Positions 58,901-64,000 of a DNA stretch of 64,000 nucleotides are shown here, one piece after another. The position numbers were made by a program, and so were the translations under genes. The stretch's first letter is position 1. Every line of letters starts with the position of its first letter. The DNA comes from Lutibacter litoralis (GTDB taxonomy: Bacteria > Bacteroidota > Bacteroidia > Flavobacteriales > Flavobacteriaceae): contig NZ_BMNS01000008.1 of NCBI RefSeq assembly GCF_014646675.1, positions 128,910-192,909 on the forward strand, given 5' to 3'. The notes under the pieces are model-generated. The model had not been told where the DNA came from and ran no database searches. It was given only the letters and a program-made list of their open reading frames with translations.

Positions 58901-59146
58901 AAGTTCAATAAAATCTTCAATTCCAGTTAAATCACTAATTCCCTTTGACTCTAAATCTAATGAATTGATTTTATTAATATTACTTGTAAGCACATAATTA
59001 TCCAGTACATTATCATAACCTAAATCTATTAATGCTTGCTCAAAATTGTCATCAGGTATAAATGTTTGATTTATAAATGTATTTTTAGAAAGGGCATTAC
59101 TTATTAAAAAAAATGCTAATACGAAAGTTATATAATTCTTTTTCAA
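55967..59146 (-). CDS. Leucine-rich-repeat protein with calcium repeats and T9SS sorting domain
   Basis: A 1059-residue exported protein (signal peptide to about residue 20). About 26 LRR units of 21 residues span about 58-660. They follow the pattern LxxLxCxxNxLxxLDVSxNxx and cycle through four types (VVWLN, LDCED, LYCGVN, LDCYN). Four thrombospondin-type-3 calcium repeats follow (about 695-826; DEDGIMND-DLCPDT-IGEAVDSNGC style). Next is a module from about 831 that matches the same module in the T9SS amylase, then a type A sorting domain (YPNPTKGKFEI to LKIIKQ). It should be displayed on the surface by T9SS and may bind proteins or glycans. Its target is unknown. Confidence 0.9.
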   Translation of the reverse strand: MKKNYITFVLAFFLISNALSKNTFINQTFIPDDNFEQALIDLGYDNVLDNYVLTSNINKINSLDLESKGISDLTGIEDFIELTELNCFDNLISTINLSKNTALKQLTLWKNQLLSLDISKNLALTYLDCEDNQLSELDISNNTALKTLYCGVNFLTNLNISKNIALLEVDCFNNQITSIDVSKNAKLTTLVVWLNGLTSLDISANLDLTYLDCDNNQLSYLNTNNNKYLETLYCGINLLTSLNVTNNTALTELYFYYNKIKSINLSSNKNLVYLDCEGNELSSLYLENNTALESLYCGVNLLTNLDVSKNIALYELDCYNNQLTSIDVSNNTELTALIVWLNKLTSLSLSTNKALQYLDCEENYLTALNLSNNTNLESLYCGVNSLTTLDVSKNIALTELDCYNNQLTNIDVTKNTLLTSLIVWLNKITAIDVNSNKLLQYLDCEDNELSSLEISNNTALETLYCGVNSLTNLDVSKNIVLTELDCSWNQLTSIDVSKNVLLTRLVIWINNVKSLNLNTNIDLEYLDCEDNEISSLNLSSNTALHTLFCGANLLTSIDVSKNSALKELDCYNNNLTALDVSENSLLTTLVVWLNQLVSVDVSNNLDLNYLDCEENQLTGLEVFNNIELLDLIIKNNQISGAIDLTNNTKLIYLNALNNSKLACIQVNQSIINEIPIDWEKDETTSYSIDCSESEPDDDEDGIMNDTDLCPNTPIGEAVDFNGCSESQLDEDEDGIMNDIDLCPDTAIGEVVDSNGCAESQLDDDDDDDEDGIMNNIDLCPDTAIGEAVDSNGCSESQLDDDEDGIMNDIDLCPETPYGEAVDSNGCFFLPSNNFTIETLSESCPNKSNGELFISALNMNYNYIFSINGTNYNFTKDITVSELSAGNYEFCISIPDYDNFSQCYAIVIDSGIIISAKSSIESNLATVEIIEGTAPYTIFINGKELFKTGNSSFNFIVKHGDQIEVKTANTCEGTLIKAVDLFDELLVYPNPTKGKFEILVPILLENVKIEVYTLNSQLISSENYEVINGKVQMNIENKAAAIYIIKIYLENVVTLKIIKQ
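56675..57068 (-). repeat. Four tandem thrombospondin-type-3 calcium repeats (DNA-level repeats of about 105-120 bp)
   Basis: Within the LRR gene four copies of a sequence coding DEDGIMNDxDLCPxTxxGEAVDSNGC are arranged in tandem. The linker of the third copy carries an expanded Asp tract from a CAT trinucleotide run (56841-56863), making repeat lengths unequal. Confidence 0.85.
57150..58975 (-). repeat. LRR array with a 252-bp (84-residue) super-repeat
   Basis: Four successive 21-residue LRRs form one super-repeat. The Trp codons of the WLN/WIN units are exactly 252 bp apart where measured (57371 and 57623). The cycle runs about six times and slips once near 58370-58400, where a single LYFYYN unit replaces two units. 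Confidence 0.85.
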
Positions 59147-59433
59147 AACTGTAAAAATTATTTTTTATAGCTTGAAATTACAATCAGAAAGTATGATAAC
59201 TAATGATATTCATCAATTTGATTGGTGATATAAATCATAATTTATATTTGATGAATTGAACTATTTTATAAAATATCTTTGCTCATAAAAATTTAGAAAA
59301 ACCTTTAAAGTAAGACGATTTTATTGAACGATTATTTATAAAAATTATACTAAATCAATATTTTTTGAAGTTTAAAAAACTTTAAAATAGTTTAAACTAA
59401 TATTAATATTTTTTCTTAGCAAATAATATCCAT
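59147..59433. other. AT-rich non-coding stretch upstream of the LRR gene
   Basis: A 287-bp sequence with no ORF or clear palindrome. It should hold the leader and promoter of the LRR - FN3 unit, but no confident TAnnTTTG match with a spaced TTG was found on the minus strand. Confidence 0.4.
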
Positions 59434-59467
59434 AAAAAAAACCCTCTTAAGCTGGGCGCTCAGAGGG
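59434..59467 (-). terminator. Strong Rho-independent terminator with no annotated gene before it
   Basis: On the minus strand CCCTCTGAGC, loop GCCCA, GCTTAAGAGGG forms a stem of about 10 bp with one G-T pair and one bulged A, followed by eight T. It is GC-rich in an AT-rich setting. The only open frame leading into it is the 40-codon ORF at 59447-59569. Confidence 0.75.
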
Positions 59468-59569
59468 AAAATTGCTATGAAAAAGATATAGATAACTAAA
59501 TCTATGTGACAAAAGTAACTTAAGTAACATAACTAAACTATGATTTAAATCATTCTTCTTAAAATTCAT
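59447..59569 (-). CDS. Small ORF (40 codons), possible leader peptide or sRNA-borne peptide
   Basis: ATG at 59569 and TAA at 59449-59447 give a 40-residue peptide, starting MNFKKNDLNH, with a Leu-rich middle (LVMLLKLLLSH) and aromatic-rich stretch (RFSYLYLFHSNF), ending PSERPA. The stop codon lies inside the terminator stem at 59442-59467. This geometry, a short ORF running into a terminator, is that of an attenuator leader, but the next gene on this strand (LRR, 59146) is 288 bp away and has no biosynthetic role. It could equally be a short transcript of another kind. No family recognised. Confidence 0.35.
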   Translation of the reverse strand: MNFKKNDLNHSLVMLLKLLLSHRFSYLYLFHSNFPSERPA

Positions 59570-59625
59570 AATAAAAGCTTCCAAAAAAAAATAAACTTTT
59601 GTATGAATTTATGAATACGCATAAA

Positions 59626-59651
59626 AAATCCCACTATTTCTAGTAGGATTT
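59626..59651 (-). terminator. Terminator after the DUF4382 lipoprotein gene
   Basis: AAATCCCACTA, loop TTTC, TAGTAGGATTT: 11 pairs with one C-A mismatch. On the minus strand it is followed by TTTTTATG (the A-run at 59623-59628). It lies 24 bp beyond the gene stop. Confidence 0.7.
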
Positions 59652-59674
59652 GATGTTTTATAATATCATTCTTT

Positions 59675-60529
59675 TTAAAAAACTATTAGTTCAATACTTC
59701 CAGCATCTTTTATTTCACCCACAATTACTGTTATATCCTCTAATTCAAACTTAACATATCCTTCAATTTCAATCTCAATTTCATAATTAGTTGGAGGTAA
59801 ACCTTCAAAAATAAAATAACCTTCTTCATTTGTAGTTGTGGTTGCAATTGGTTCATCTCCTTCATTTGCACCAGATTTATACAATTCCACTACAACATTG
59901 TTTAATTGAACTGCTCCTTCAACACCATCATCTGTTTTAGCTCCTGTTACAACGCCTTCTATACTTCCTGAGTTTGTTTCTGCTTCAACTCTAATTACAG
60001 GCTTTAAAATATACTTATCAGATCCTGTTTTTACAATTGATTTTTGAACATCCCAATCCAAAATAAAAGTATAAGAAAACCCTGCTTCTAATTCTTCATT
60101 TAAATTTAATTTTAACCCCGATTGTTGAGCGCTTGGTGTATCAAGAGAAAATGTTTCTCCTTCTCCCTCAATTTCACCTTCTATTTTAACAGTGTTTCCA
60201 TCTCCTAAAACCAATCTAATTTGTTTTAAGGTTCCTGCTGGAATAATTTCATTTGACAATACCAAATTAACTCCACCTACAAGTTCTGTTAAATTAACTA
60301 GTTGTGCTCCTTCAAAACTTTCAAAACTTCTCCATCCTTCTTCATCTTCTGAATTATTATATTGAACATCAATTATATTAACATTTACCTCTAAATAATC
60401 ACCAGGTAAATCAACTAATTTTAATTGAACCCTTGCAGTTCTGCTATCTGTATCATCACTGTCACAACTTTGAAATCCAATCATTACAACCATTATTGCA
60501 ATGGCTGTAAAATAAATTTTTTTTAACAT
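59675..60529 (-). CDS. DUF4382 domain lipoprotein
   Basis: A 284-residue lipoprotein (lipobox GFQSC, Cys22) followed by an acidic CDSDDTDS stretch that fits a flavobacterial surface-export signal. Residues about 30-165 match the DUF4382 pattern (VQLKLVDLPGDYLEVNVNIIDVQY, LVNLTELVGGVNLVLSNEIIPAG, IRLVLGDGNTV). Residues about 190-284 form a carboxypeptidase-regulatory-like beta-sandwich (GSIEGVVTGAKTDDGVEGAVQLNNVVV, GYFIFEGLPPTNYEIEIEIEGY). Function unknown. It stands alone, flanked by a terminator and a long upstream gap. Confidence 0.85.
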   Translation of the reverse strand: MLKKIYFTAIAIMVVMIGFQSCDSDDTDSRTARVQLKLVDLPGDYLEVNVNIIDVQYNNSEDEEGWRSFESFEGAQLVNLTELVGGVNLVLSNEIIPAGTLKQIRLVLGDGNTVKIEGEIEGEGETFSLDTPSAQQSGLKLNLNEELEAGFSYTFILDWDVQKSIVKTGSDKYILKPVIRVEAETNSGSIEGVVTGAKTDDGVEGAVQLNNVVVELYKSGANEGDEPIATTTTNEEGYFIFEGLPPTNYEIEIEIEGYVKFELEDITVIVGEIKDAGSIELIVF

Positions 60530-61128
60530 TATCTCTTTTAATTTTTAATTAAACATTTATTTTTAGTGCAAAGATAGGCTCTTGTCAGGAGAAGACCGTT
60601 ACATAATTTAATTGTATAGTTATATAACCCACACTTTAGATTCACCTAAACATTTATTTTATAATATTTTTTTTGTGCAAATAACTACCATCCATACTGT
60701 ATAACTTGATATTCTCCAAAAACCATACCAACAGAACGTTTTCAAATTAAGATTTAGTATTTGACTGTATGTCATTTTGAAATAAAGCTCACTCGTTGTT
60801 ATAATGTAAGATTAATATTTGACATAAAAAAATTTACTTTTTCTGGCAGGGCTTCTGTTCTTTAGGCAATGAGGGCTTACTTTAGTGGTTCATTATATCA
60901 TCCATTAAAATTAGGACATGTAACCTCACTAGAATCTATTAATTTGATTTTTAACTATTTATAATTAAAAAAAATTATATAAAATTGTAATTTAGTTTTT
61001 CCCTTTTATAAAATATTTAGTACATTTAGTATCCCCATAAAAAAAATTGCACCCCTATTTTAATGTTTATAAAACCCTGTTAGTAACCTCAATTCTAAAA
61101 TTGAATTATTAATTTAAATTTATATATC
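60530..61128. other. Long intergenic gap between divergent lipoprotein genes
   Basis: A 599-bp stretch between two divergent genes with no convincing ORF on either strand. One part (60840-60950) is less AT-rich, but all frames hold stops. GAACGTTTTC at 60734-60743 resembles the putative LacI-type operators near susC, but no PUL gene is close by. Promoters for both neighbours must lie here. Confidence 0.4.
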
Positions 61129-61704
61129 ATGAAAAAGTTTTATTATTTATTAGCAGGTATAACTATGATACTTGTAACCATTATTGCTTGTGAAAAAGCT
61201 TCTATAGAGATAGAAGAATTACAAGCTGTGCAAAATGGAGAATTATTATTATCTAAAGGTGACCAAGTAACATCAGCTAAAGGTGAAAAGGAAAAGGTGA
61301 ATATTTGCCACTGGGATGCTGAAAATGAAATGTACGTATCAATTTCAATAGCTCCAGAAGCTGTAGTAAAACATCTGGCTAATCATATGACAGATTATGG
61401 TACACATGTAGAAAAAGATAAGTATCCTTTTTCTACAGAAGGTTATTATATTATTCATCGTGATAATGGAGCTGTTTTAAACATCAGAATTCATCCTGAT
61501 GGGACCATTACTGGTTCTGGATATACTTCGAATGGTCCTATAGATCCACAAACATACTTAGGAACTGTAACTGTATTTGAAGATCACACCATATTATTGG
61601 TAGTTTCTCAATCTCCCCAAGGAGGCACACATAAAATAAAAGGAATTGTCTCTGAATGTGATGGTATTATTGAATTTACAAACGATTACACTTTAATTGA
61701 ATAA
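61129..61704 (+). CDS. Lipoprotein of unknown function with ICHW...HLANH motif
   Basis: A 191-residue protein with lipobox TIIAC (Cys21). The segment KVNICHWDAENEMYVSISIA, then EAVVKHLANHMTDYGTH (about residues 56-98), resembles the ICH...I.V...A...HL.HGD motif seen in many secreted Bacteroidota proteins, which often looks like a metal-binding Cys/His site. The C-terminal 90 residues are beta-rich (VLNIRIHPDGTITGSGYTS) with no known family. The gene stands alone and is followed by two hairpins. Confidence 0.65.
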   Translation: MKKFYYLLAGITMILVTIIACEKASIEIEELQAVQNGELLLSKGDQVTSAKGEKEKVNICHWDAENEMYVSISIAPEAVVKHLANHMTDYGTHVEKDKYPFSTEGYYIIHRDNGAVLNIRIHPDGTITGSGYTSNGPIDPQTYLGTVTVFEDHTILLVVSQSPQGGTHKIKGIVSECDGIIEFTNDYTLIE

Positions 61705-61734
61705 AGCCTTAATTATAATCTAACAATATTAATT

Positions 61735-61760
61735 AACCAACCATCCCCACAAGATTGGTT
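61735..61760 (+). terminator. Possible terminator after the ICHW lipoprotein gene
   Basis: AACCAA (61735-61740) pairs with TTGGTT (61755-61760) across a 14-nt loop, followed by ATTATAAA. It is weak compared with the hairpin at 61773. Confidence 0.35.
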
Positions 61761-61772
61761 ATTATAAACAAA

Positions 61773-61798
61773 AAATCCTACTATTTCTAGTAGGATTT
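61773..61798. terminator. Bidirectional terminator between the lipoprotein gene and tRNA-Val
   Basis: AAATCCTACTA, loop TTTC, TAGTAGGATTT: a perfect 11-bp stem. The minus side is followed by a T-run (A-run 61770-61775 on the plus strand), so it should stop the tRNA-Val transcript; the plus side has TTTTA. It is almost identical to the hairpin at 59626-59651. Confidence 0.75.
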
Positions 61799-61803
61799 TA
61801 CTT

Positions 61804-61881
61804 TGGTGGGCAATGAGGGATTCGAACCCCCGACCCCCTCGGTGTAAACGAGGTGCTCTGAACCAACTGAGCTAATTGCCC
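61804..61881 (-). tRNA. tRNA-Val (TAC), CCA encoded
   Basis: The minus strand gives acceptor GGGCAAT/ATTGCCC, D-arm GCTCAGTTGGTTCAGAGC, anticodon loop TTTACAC (anticodon TAC) in a CCTCG/CGAGG stem, and T-arm GGGGGTTCGAATCCC. ACCA at the 3' end is encoded (61804-61807), unlike the tRNA-Lys and tRNA-Tyr genes of this window. Confidence 0.95.
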
Positions 61882-61891
61882 TAAGCGGATG

Positions 61892-61921
61892 CAAATATAT
61901 AATACATTTCTTATTACACAA
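61892..61921 (-). promoter_or_regulatory. Bacteroidota-type promoter of tRNA-Val
   Basis: On the minus strand TTG (61921-61919), 19-bp spacer, TATATTTG (61899-61892), ending 11 bp before the tRNA 5' end. It has the same spacing and -7 sequence as the promoter at 8596-8625. Confidence 0.75.
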
Positions 61922-61980
61922 AGCTTTTTATTAAAAATTTTATTTATTTTTTTATCTATTTAAAAATTTAAAAATAACTA

Positions 61981-62011
61981 TAAAAAAACGCTGAACCAAC
62001 TAGTTCAGCGT
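61981..62011 (-). terminator. Terminator after the two-domain exported protein gene
   Basis: ACGCTGAAC/GTTCAGCGT is a 9-bp perfect stem with a 6-nt loop; on the minus strand it is followed by a run of T (plus-strand A-run 61982-61988). It lies 24 bp past the gene stop. Confidence 0.85.
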
Positions 62012-62034
62012 CAATAATATAATTTAAAATTCTA

Positions 62035-62841
62035 TTATTTTACTAATTCTGGTACATTGGAATAAATGTAGTCTCCATGACCAGCAAATATTTTATTGTA
62101 CCCTTTAAAAAACTCTTTTCTCTTATCCTCATCCGACCAATGCTCATTAATAAGTCTACCTTCTTCTTCAAAAGATTTCTCTATATCTCCTAAACTTTCA
62201 AAAGCAAATGCTTCAATCATGTCATTACTATCTACTCCCCATCTATGGACATGAGTATAATAACCCTTTATATAGTCATTTTTCATAGTCACATTCTCGA
62301 AATACTCATTCCAGCCTGAACCTCCACCAGATCCTCTTTTGTTTACTTTAACATAAAAAATTAATGGTTTCTCCCCATCTAACTTTGTAGGTTTAGAATA
62401 ACGTGTAGTCATATATATTTCATCACTATGATGATTAGAGTAATAACTGGCTTTTTTATCAAAAAAAGCATCTCTTTCCTCTTCATTTGGCCAAGCTTCA
62501 TCTATTAATTTATTTGTAACTTCAGTAGCATTATTAATATCTTCCCAGTTTTTATAAATCGTAACTAATTTTACTTCAGAATCATCTGGAGTGAAATAAT
62601 GAAAATAAACTCCGTACCCTAAGATTAGATCATTTTTCATGGTCACATTATCAAAGTATTCCTTTTCAGTTTTCATCCAATCTGAAAAATCAACATTGGG
62701 ATCACTACTCCTGTGAACCGTTGTTACAACCATATAAGCCGGTTTGAATTCCTCTTTTTTAGCCTCTTGGGAATACAATTTTGAAGTAAACATAATTGAT
62801 AATACAAAAATCCCAAGCAATAAATTTTTAATTGTTTTCAT
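62035..62841 (-). CDS. Exported protein of unknown family with two homologous domains
   Basis: A 268-residue protein with a signal peptide ending at KLYSQ (about 25). Two related halves are visible. The first (about 58-148) has EYFDNVTMKNDLILGYGVYFHYF, split by LVTIYKNWEDINNA, then LIDEAWPNEEERDAFFDKKASYYSNHHSDEIY. The second (about 178-262) has EYFENVTMKNDYIKGYYTHVHRW, AFAFESLGDIEKS and LINEHWSDEDKRKEFFKGYNKIFAGHGDYIY. The pattern (strand, helix, conserved His) could suit a dimeric alpha/beta-barrel fold, but I do not recognise a named family. A close paralogue lies upstream at 63375-64000. Confidence 0.75.
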   Translation of the reverse strand: MKTIKNLLLGIFVLSIMFTSKLYSQEAKKEEFKPAYMVVTTVHRSSDPNVDFSDWMKTEKEYFDNVTMKNDLILGYGVYFHYFTPDDSEVKLVTIYKNWEDINNATEVTNKLIDEAWPNEEERDAFFDKKASYYSNHHSDEIYMTTRYSKPTKLDGEKPLIFYVKVNKRGSGGGSGWNEYFENVTMKNDYIKGYYTHVHRWGVDSNDMIEAFAFESLGDIEKSFEEEGRLINEHWSDEDKRKEFFKGYNKIFAGHGDYIYSNVPELVK

Positions 62842-63072
62842 AATATATATAATTTAGTTAGTATTCAAAAGCAAATTATTAATGAAACAAATAATAAAAT
62901 AATTTTCAATGAAAAAAGGAGTATTATATATAAAAATAATTCATTGAGCGATTGTTAAATCAATAATTTTTAGGAGTTTATTTTAGAAATATATCACTTT
63001 TTATTTTAATAAAAAAACATATTGATAAAATTAAATACAGACTGCTATTAAAAACACAAATTACCATATCAT
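62842..63072. other. AT-rich spacer upstream of the two-domain gene
   Basis: 231 bp between the folC remnant and the start of the two-domain gene. It is strongly AT-rich with no ORF. It probably carries the promoter of the gene at 62035-62841, but no good consensus match was found. Confidence 0.4.
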
Positions 63073-63360
63073 TTATACTACAACAAAAGTACTTTCTACT
63101 ATAAAAATTAAATTATCTTTATCTGCTGTCTTTAAAGCTTCAGAATAAGCCTGTTCAACGGAATTCTAAACTTTTCCTTTTAAACTGAATTGAATAGATT
63201 GTTGCTGAAGTATTTTAGCTTCTAGACCTCTCGGAATATTTGGTTTACAAAAAAAATATGTAGAATTATTCTGAAACATTGGAAGAATTCCTTATAATTC
63301 TTCCAATGTTTCTCTTTCAAATATATAGTGTAATTTATTAAACTTCTCTAGTTGTAATTG
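63073..63360 (-). pseudogene. folC: Decayed 3' fragment of folC (folylpolyglutamate/dihydrofolate synthase)
   Basis: Read on the minus strand in one frame from 63360, the translation gives QLQLEKFNKLHYIF, ETLEEL, stop, GILPMFQNNSTYFFCKPNIPR, GLEAKILQQQ, FSLKGKV, stop, NSVEQAYSEALKTADKDNLIF, STFVVV, stop. This is the C-terminal domain of the FolC family (KLHIVLG ... LP ... YYFCKPNIPRGLD ... AYxxALxxAxxDDLIFIGGSTFVVAE). Two in-frame stops (TAA at 63292-63294, TAG at 63166-63168), the loss of the IVLG segment, IGGSTF changed to IVESTF, and a stop after VVV show it is dead. The N-terminal Mur-ligase part is absent; the fragment begins 14 bp after the stop of the gene upstream. Confidence 0.85.
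63274..63311. terminator. 16-bp perfect inverted repeat inside the folC remnant
   Basis: AAACATTGGAAGAATT and AATTCTTCCAATGTTT form a perfect 16-bp stem around a 6-nt loop CCTTAT that includes the first in-frame stop of the remnant. It lies 63 bp beyond the stop of the gene at 63375 and probably ends that transcript, although the T-run after it is poor. Confidence 0.55.
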
Positions 63361-63374
63361 AAATAAAACAAATT

Positions 63375-64000
63375 TTACTTATGAAGCTCGGGCACATTTC
63401 TATAAATAAAGTCACCATGCCTGGTAAATAGCTTATCATACTCTTTAAAAAATGCTTCTCTTGCTTTCTCATCGCTCCAATGCTCATTAATTAATCTCTC
63501 ATTTTCTTGAAAAGATTTCTCAATATCAGCAAAATTATCAAATACAAACATCTCAATAGCATCCTTACTATTAGAGCCCCATCTATGTCTATGTGTGTAA
63601 TAACCTTTAATATATGAATTTTTCATTGTCACGTTTTCAAAATATTCTTTAAACCCAGATCCTCCATCACCTAATTCATTTCTTTTTAAATAGTAAATTA
63701 AGGGCTTGTCCGATTTAGATTCCAACTCTTTAGTATAAGGTAATGAAACATAAATTTCATCACTATGCTCATCTTCATAATGATTATTTTGCTTTTTTAA
63801 AAAATTACTTTTTTCTTCAAGGTTTGGCCAAGCTTCATCAATCAATTTACCCGTAATCTGAGTAGCCTTTTCAATATCAGCCCAATTTTTATATATGCTA
63901 ACTAATAATACTTCCGAGTCATCAGGAGTGAAATAATGAAAATAAACTCCTGATCCAATAATTAAATCATTCTTCATAATTACCTTATCAAAATATTCCT
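63375..64000 (-). CDS. Paralogue of the two-domain exported protein (5' truncated by window edge)
   Basis: The frame is open to the window edge; the ATG at 63977 is internal, since the preceding codons (EYFDKVI before MKND) continue the homology to the neighbour. It aligns along its length with the protein at 62035-62841: MKNDLIIGSGVYFHYFTPDDSE, KLIDEAWPNLEEK, EYFENVTMKNSYIKGYYTHRH and HGDFIYRNVPELHK. Both homologous halves are present. The copies must stem from a tandem gene duplication, with the folC remnant now between them. The function is unknown. Confidence 0.75.
   Translation of the reverse strand, partial: EYFDKVIMKNDLIIGSGVYFHYFTPDDSEVLLVSIYKNWADIEKATQITGKLIDEAWPNLEEKSNFLKKQNNHYEDEHSDEIYVSLPYTKELESKSDKPLIYYLKRNELGDGGSGFKEYFENVTMKNSYIKGYYTHRHRWGSNSKDAIEMFVFDNFADIEKSFQENERLINEHWSDEKAREAFFKEYDKLFTRHGDFIYRNVPELHK

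Overview
The window is low-GC DNA from a member of the Flavobacteriaceae (Bacteroidota); the genus cannot be fixed from the sequence alone. The evidence is the type IX secretion and gliding genes (porU, porV, gldJ), SusC/SusD/SusE-type outer-membrane genes, GLPGLI-family proteins, T9SS C-terminal sorting domains, almost no Shine-Dalgarno sequences, and promoters of the Bacteroidota form TTG-N19..21-TAnnTTTG.

Layout. (a) 1-5866, plus strand: the end of a glutaminyl cyclotransferase, a beta-helix lipoprotein, then SDR - SprT-like - mannose-1-phosphate guanylyltransferase - DUF389. (b) 5863-10143, minus: a TonB-dependent receptor, tRNA-Tyr and tRNA-Lys, and an MlaF/MlaE-type lipid ABC transporter pair. 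(c) 10532-17493, minus: KAS III - truncated haemoglobin - cdd - porV - porU, divergent from gldJ - murF (17657-20804). (d) 20790-23701, minus: a BadF-type sugar kinase, gap and pfkA. (e) 23982-28348, minus: two tandem GLPGLI proteins followed by an outer-membrane barrel protein. (f) 28570-55204: a large alpha-glucan (starch/glycogen) utilisation locus. (g) 55263-64000: accessory DNA with an FN3 lipoprotein, a leucine-rich-repeat T9SS protein, a DUF4382 lipoprotein, small lipoproteins, tRNA-Val, a tandem pair of two-domain proteins of unknown family, and a decayed folC fragment.

How the glucan locus should work (inference from families and order). On the plus strand, susC - susD - susE and a T9SS-secreted multidomain GH13 amylase would bind, cut and import glucan at the surface. 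On the minus strand, lipoprotein and periplasmic GH13, GH97, GH31 and neopullulanase-type enzymes would trim malto-oligosaccharides. An MFS permease would import maltose, and a GH65 phosphorylase with beta-phosphoglucomutase would convert it phosphorolytically to glucose and glucose-6-phosphate. A LacI-family regulator sits between the two arms, and CGAAAACGTT/AACGTTTTCG palindromes lie in both flanking intergenic regions. The T9SS genes in block (c) belong to the machinery expected to export the amylase and the LRR protein.

Most unusual items: a SusD with an embedded SusE-type starch-binding module; an LRR protein built from an 84-residue four-LRR super-repeat with one skipped unit; a C-terminal module shared by that LRR protein and the amylase; a folC pseudogene with two in-frame stops and a 16-bp perfect hairpin; a 40-codon ORF ending inside an orphan terminator; and the duplicated two-domain family at the right edge. 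No insertion sequence, prophage, CRISPR array or defence system was seen.
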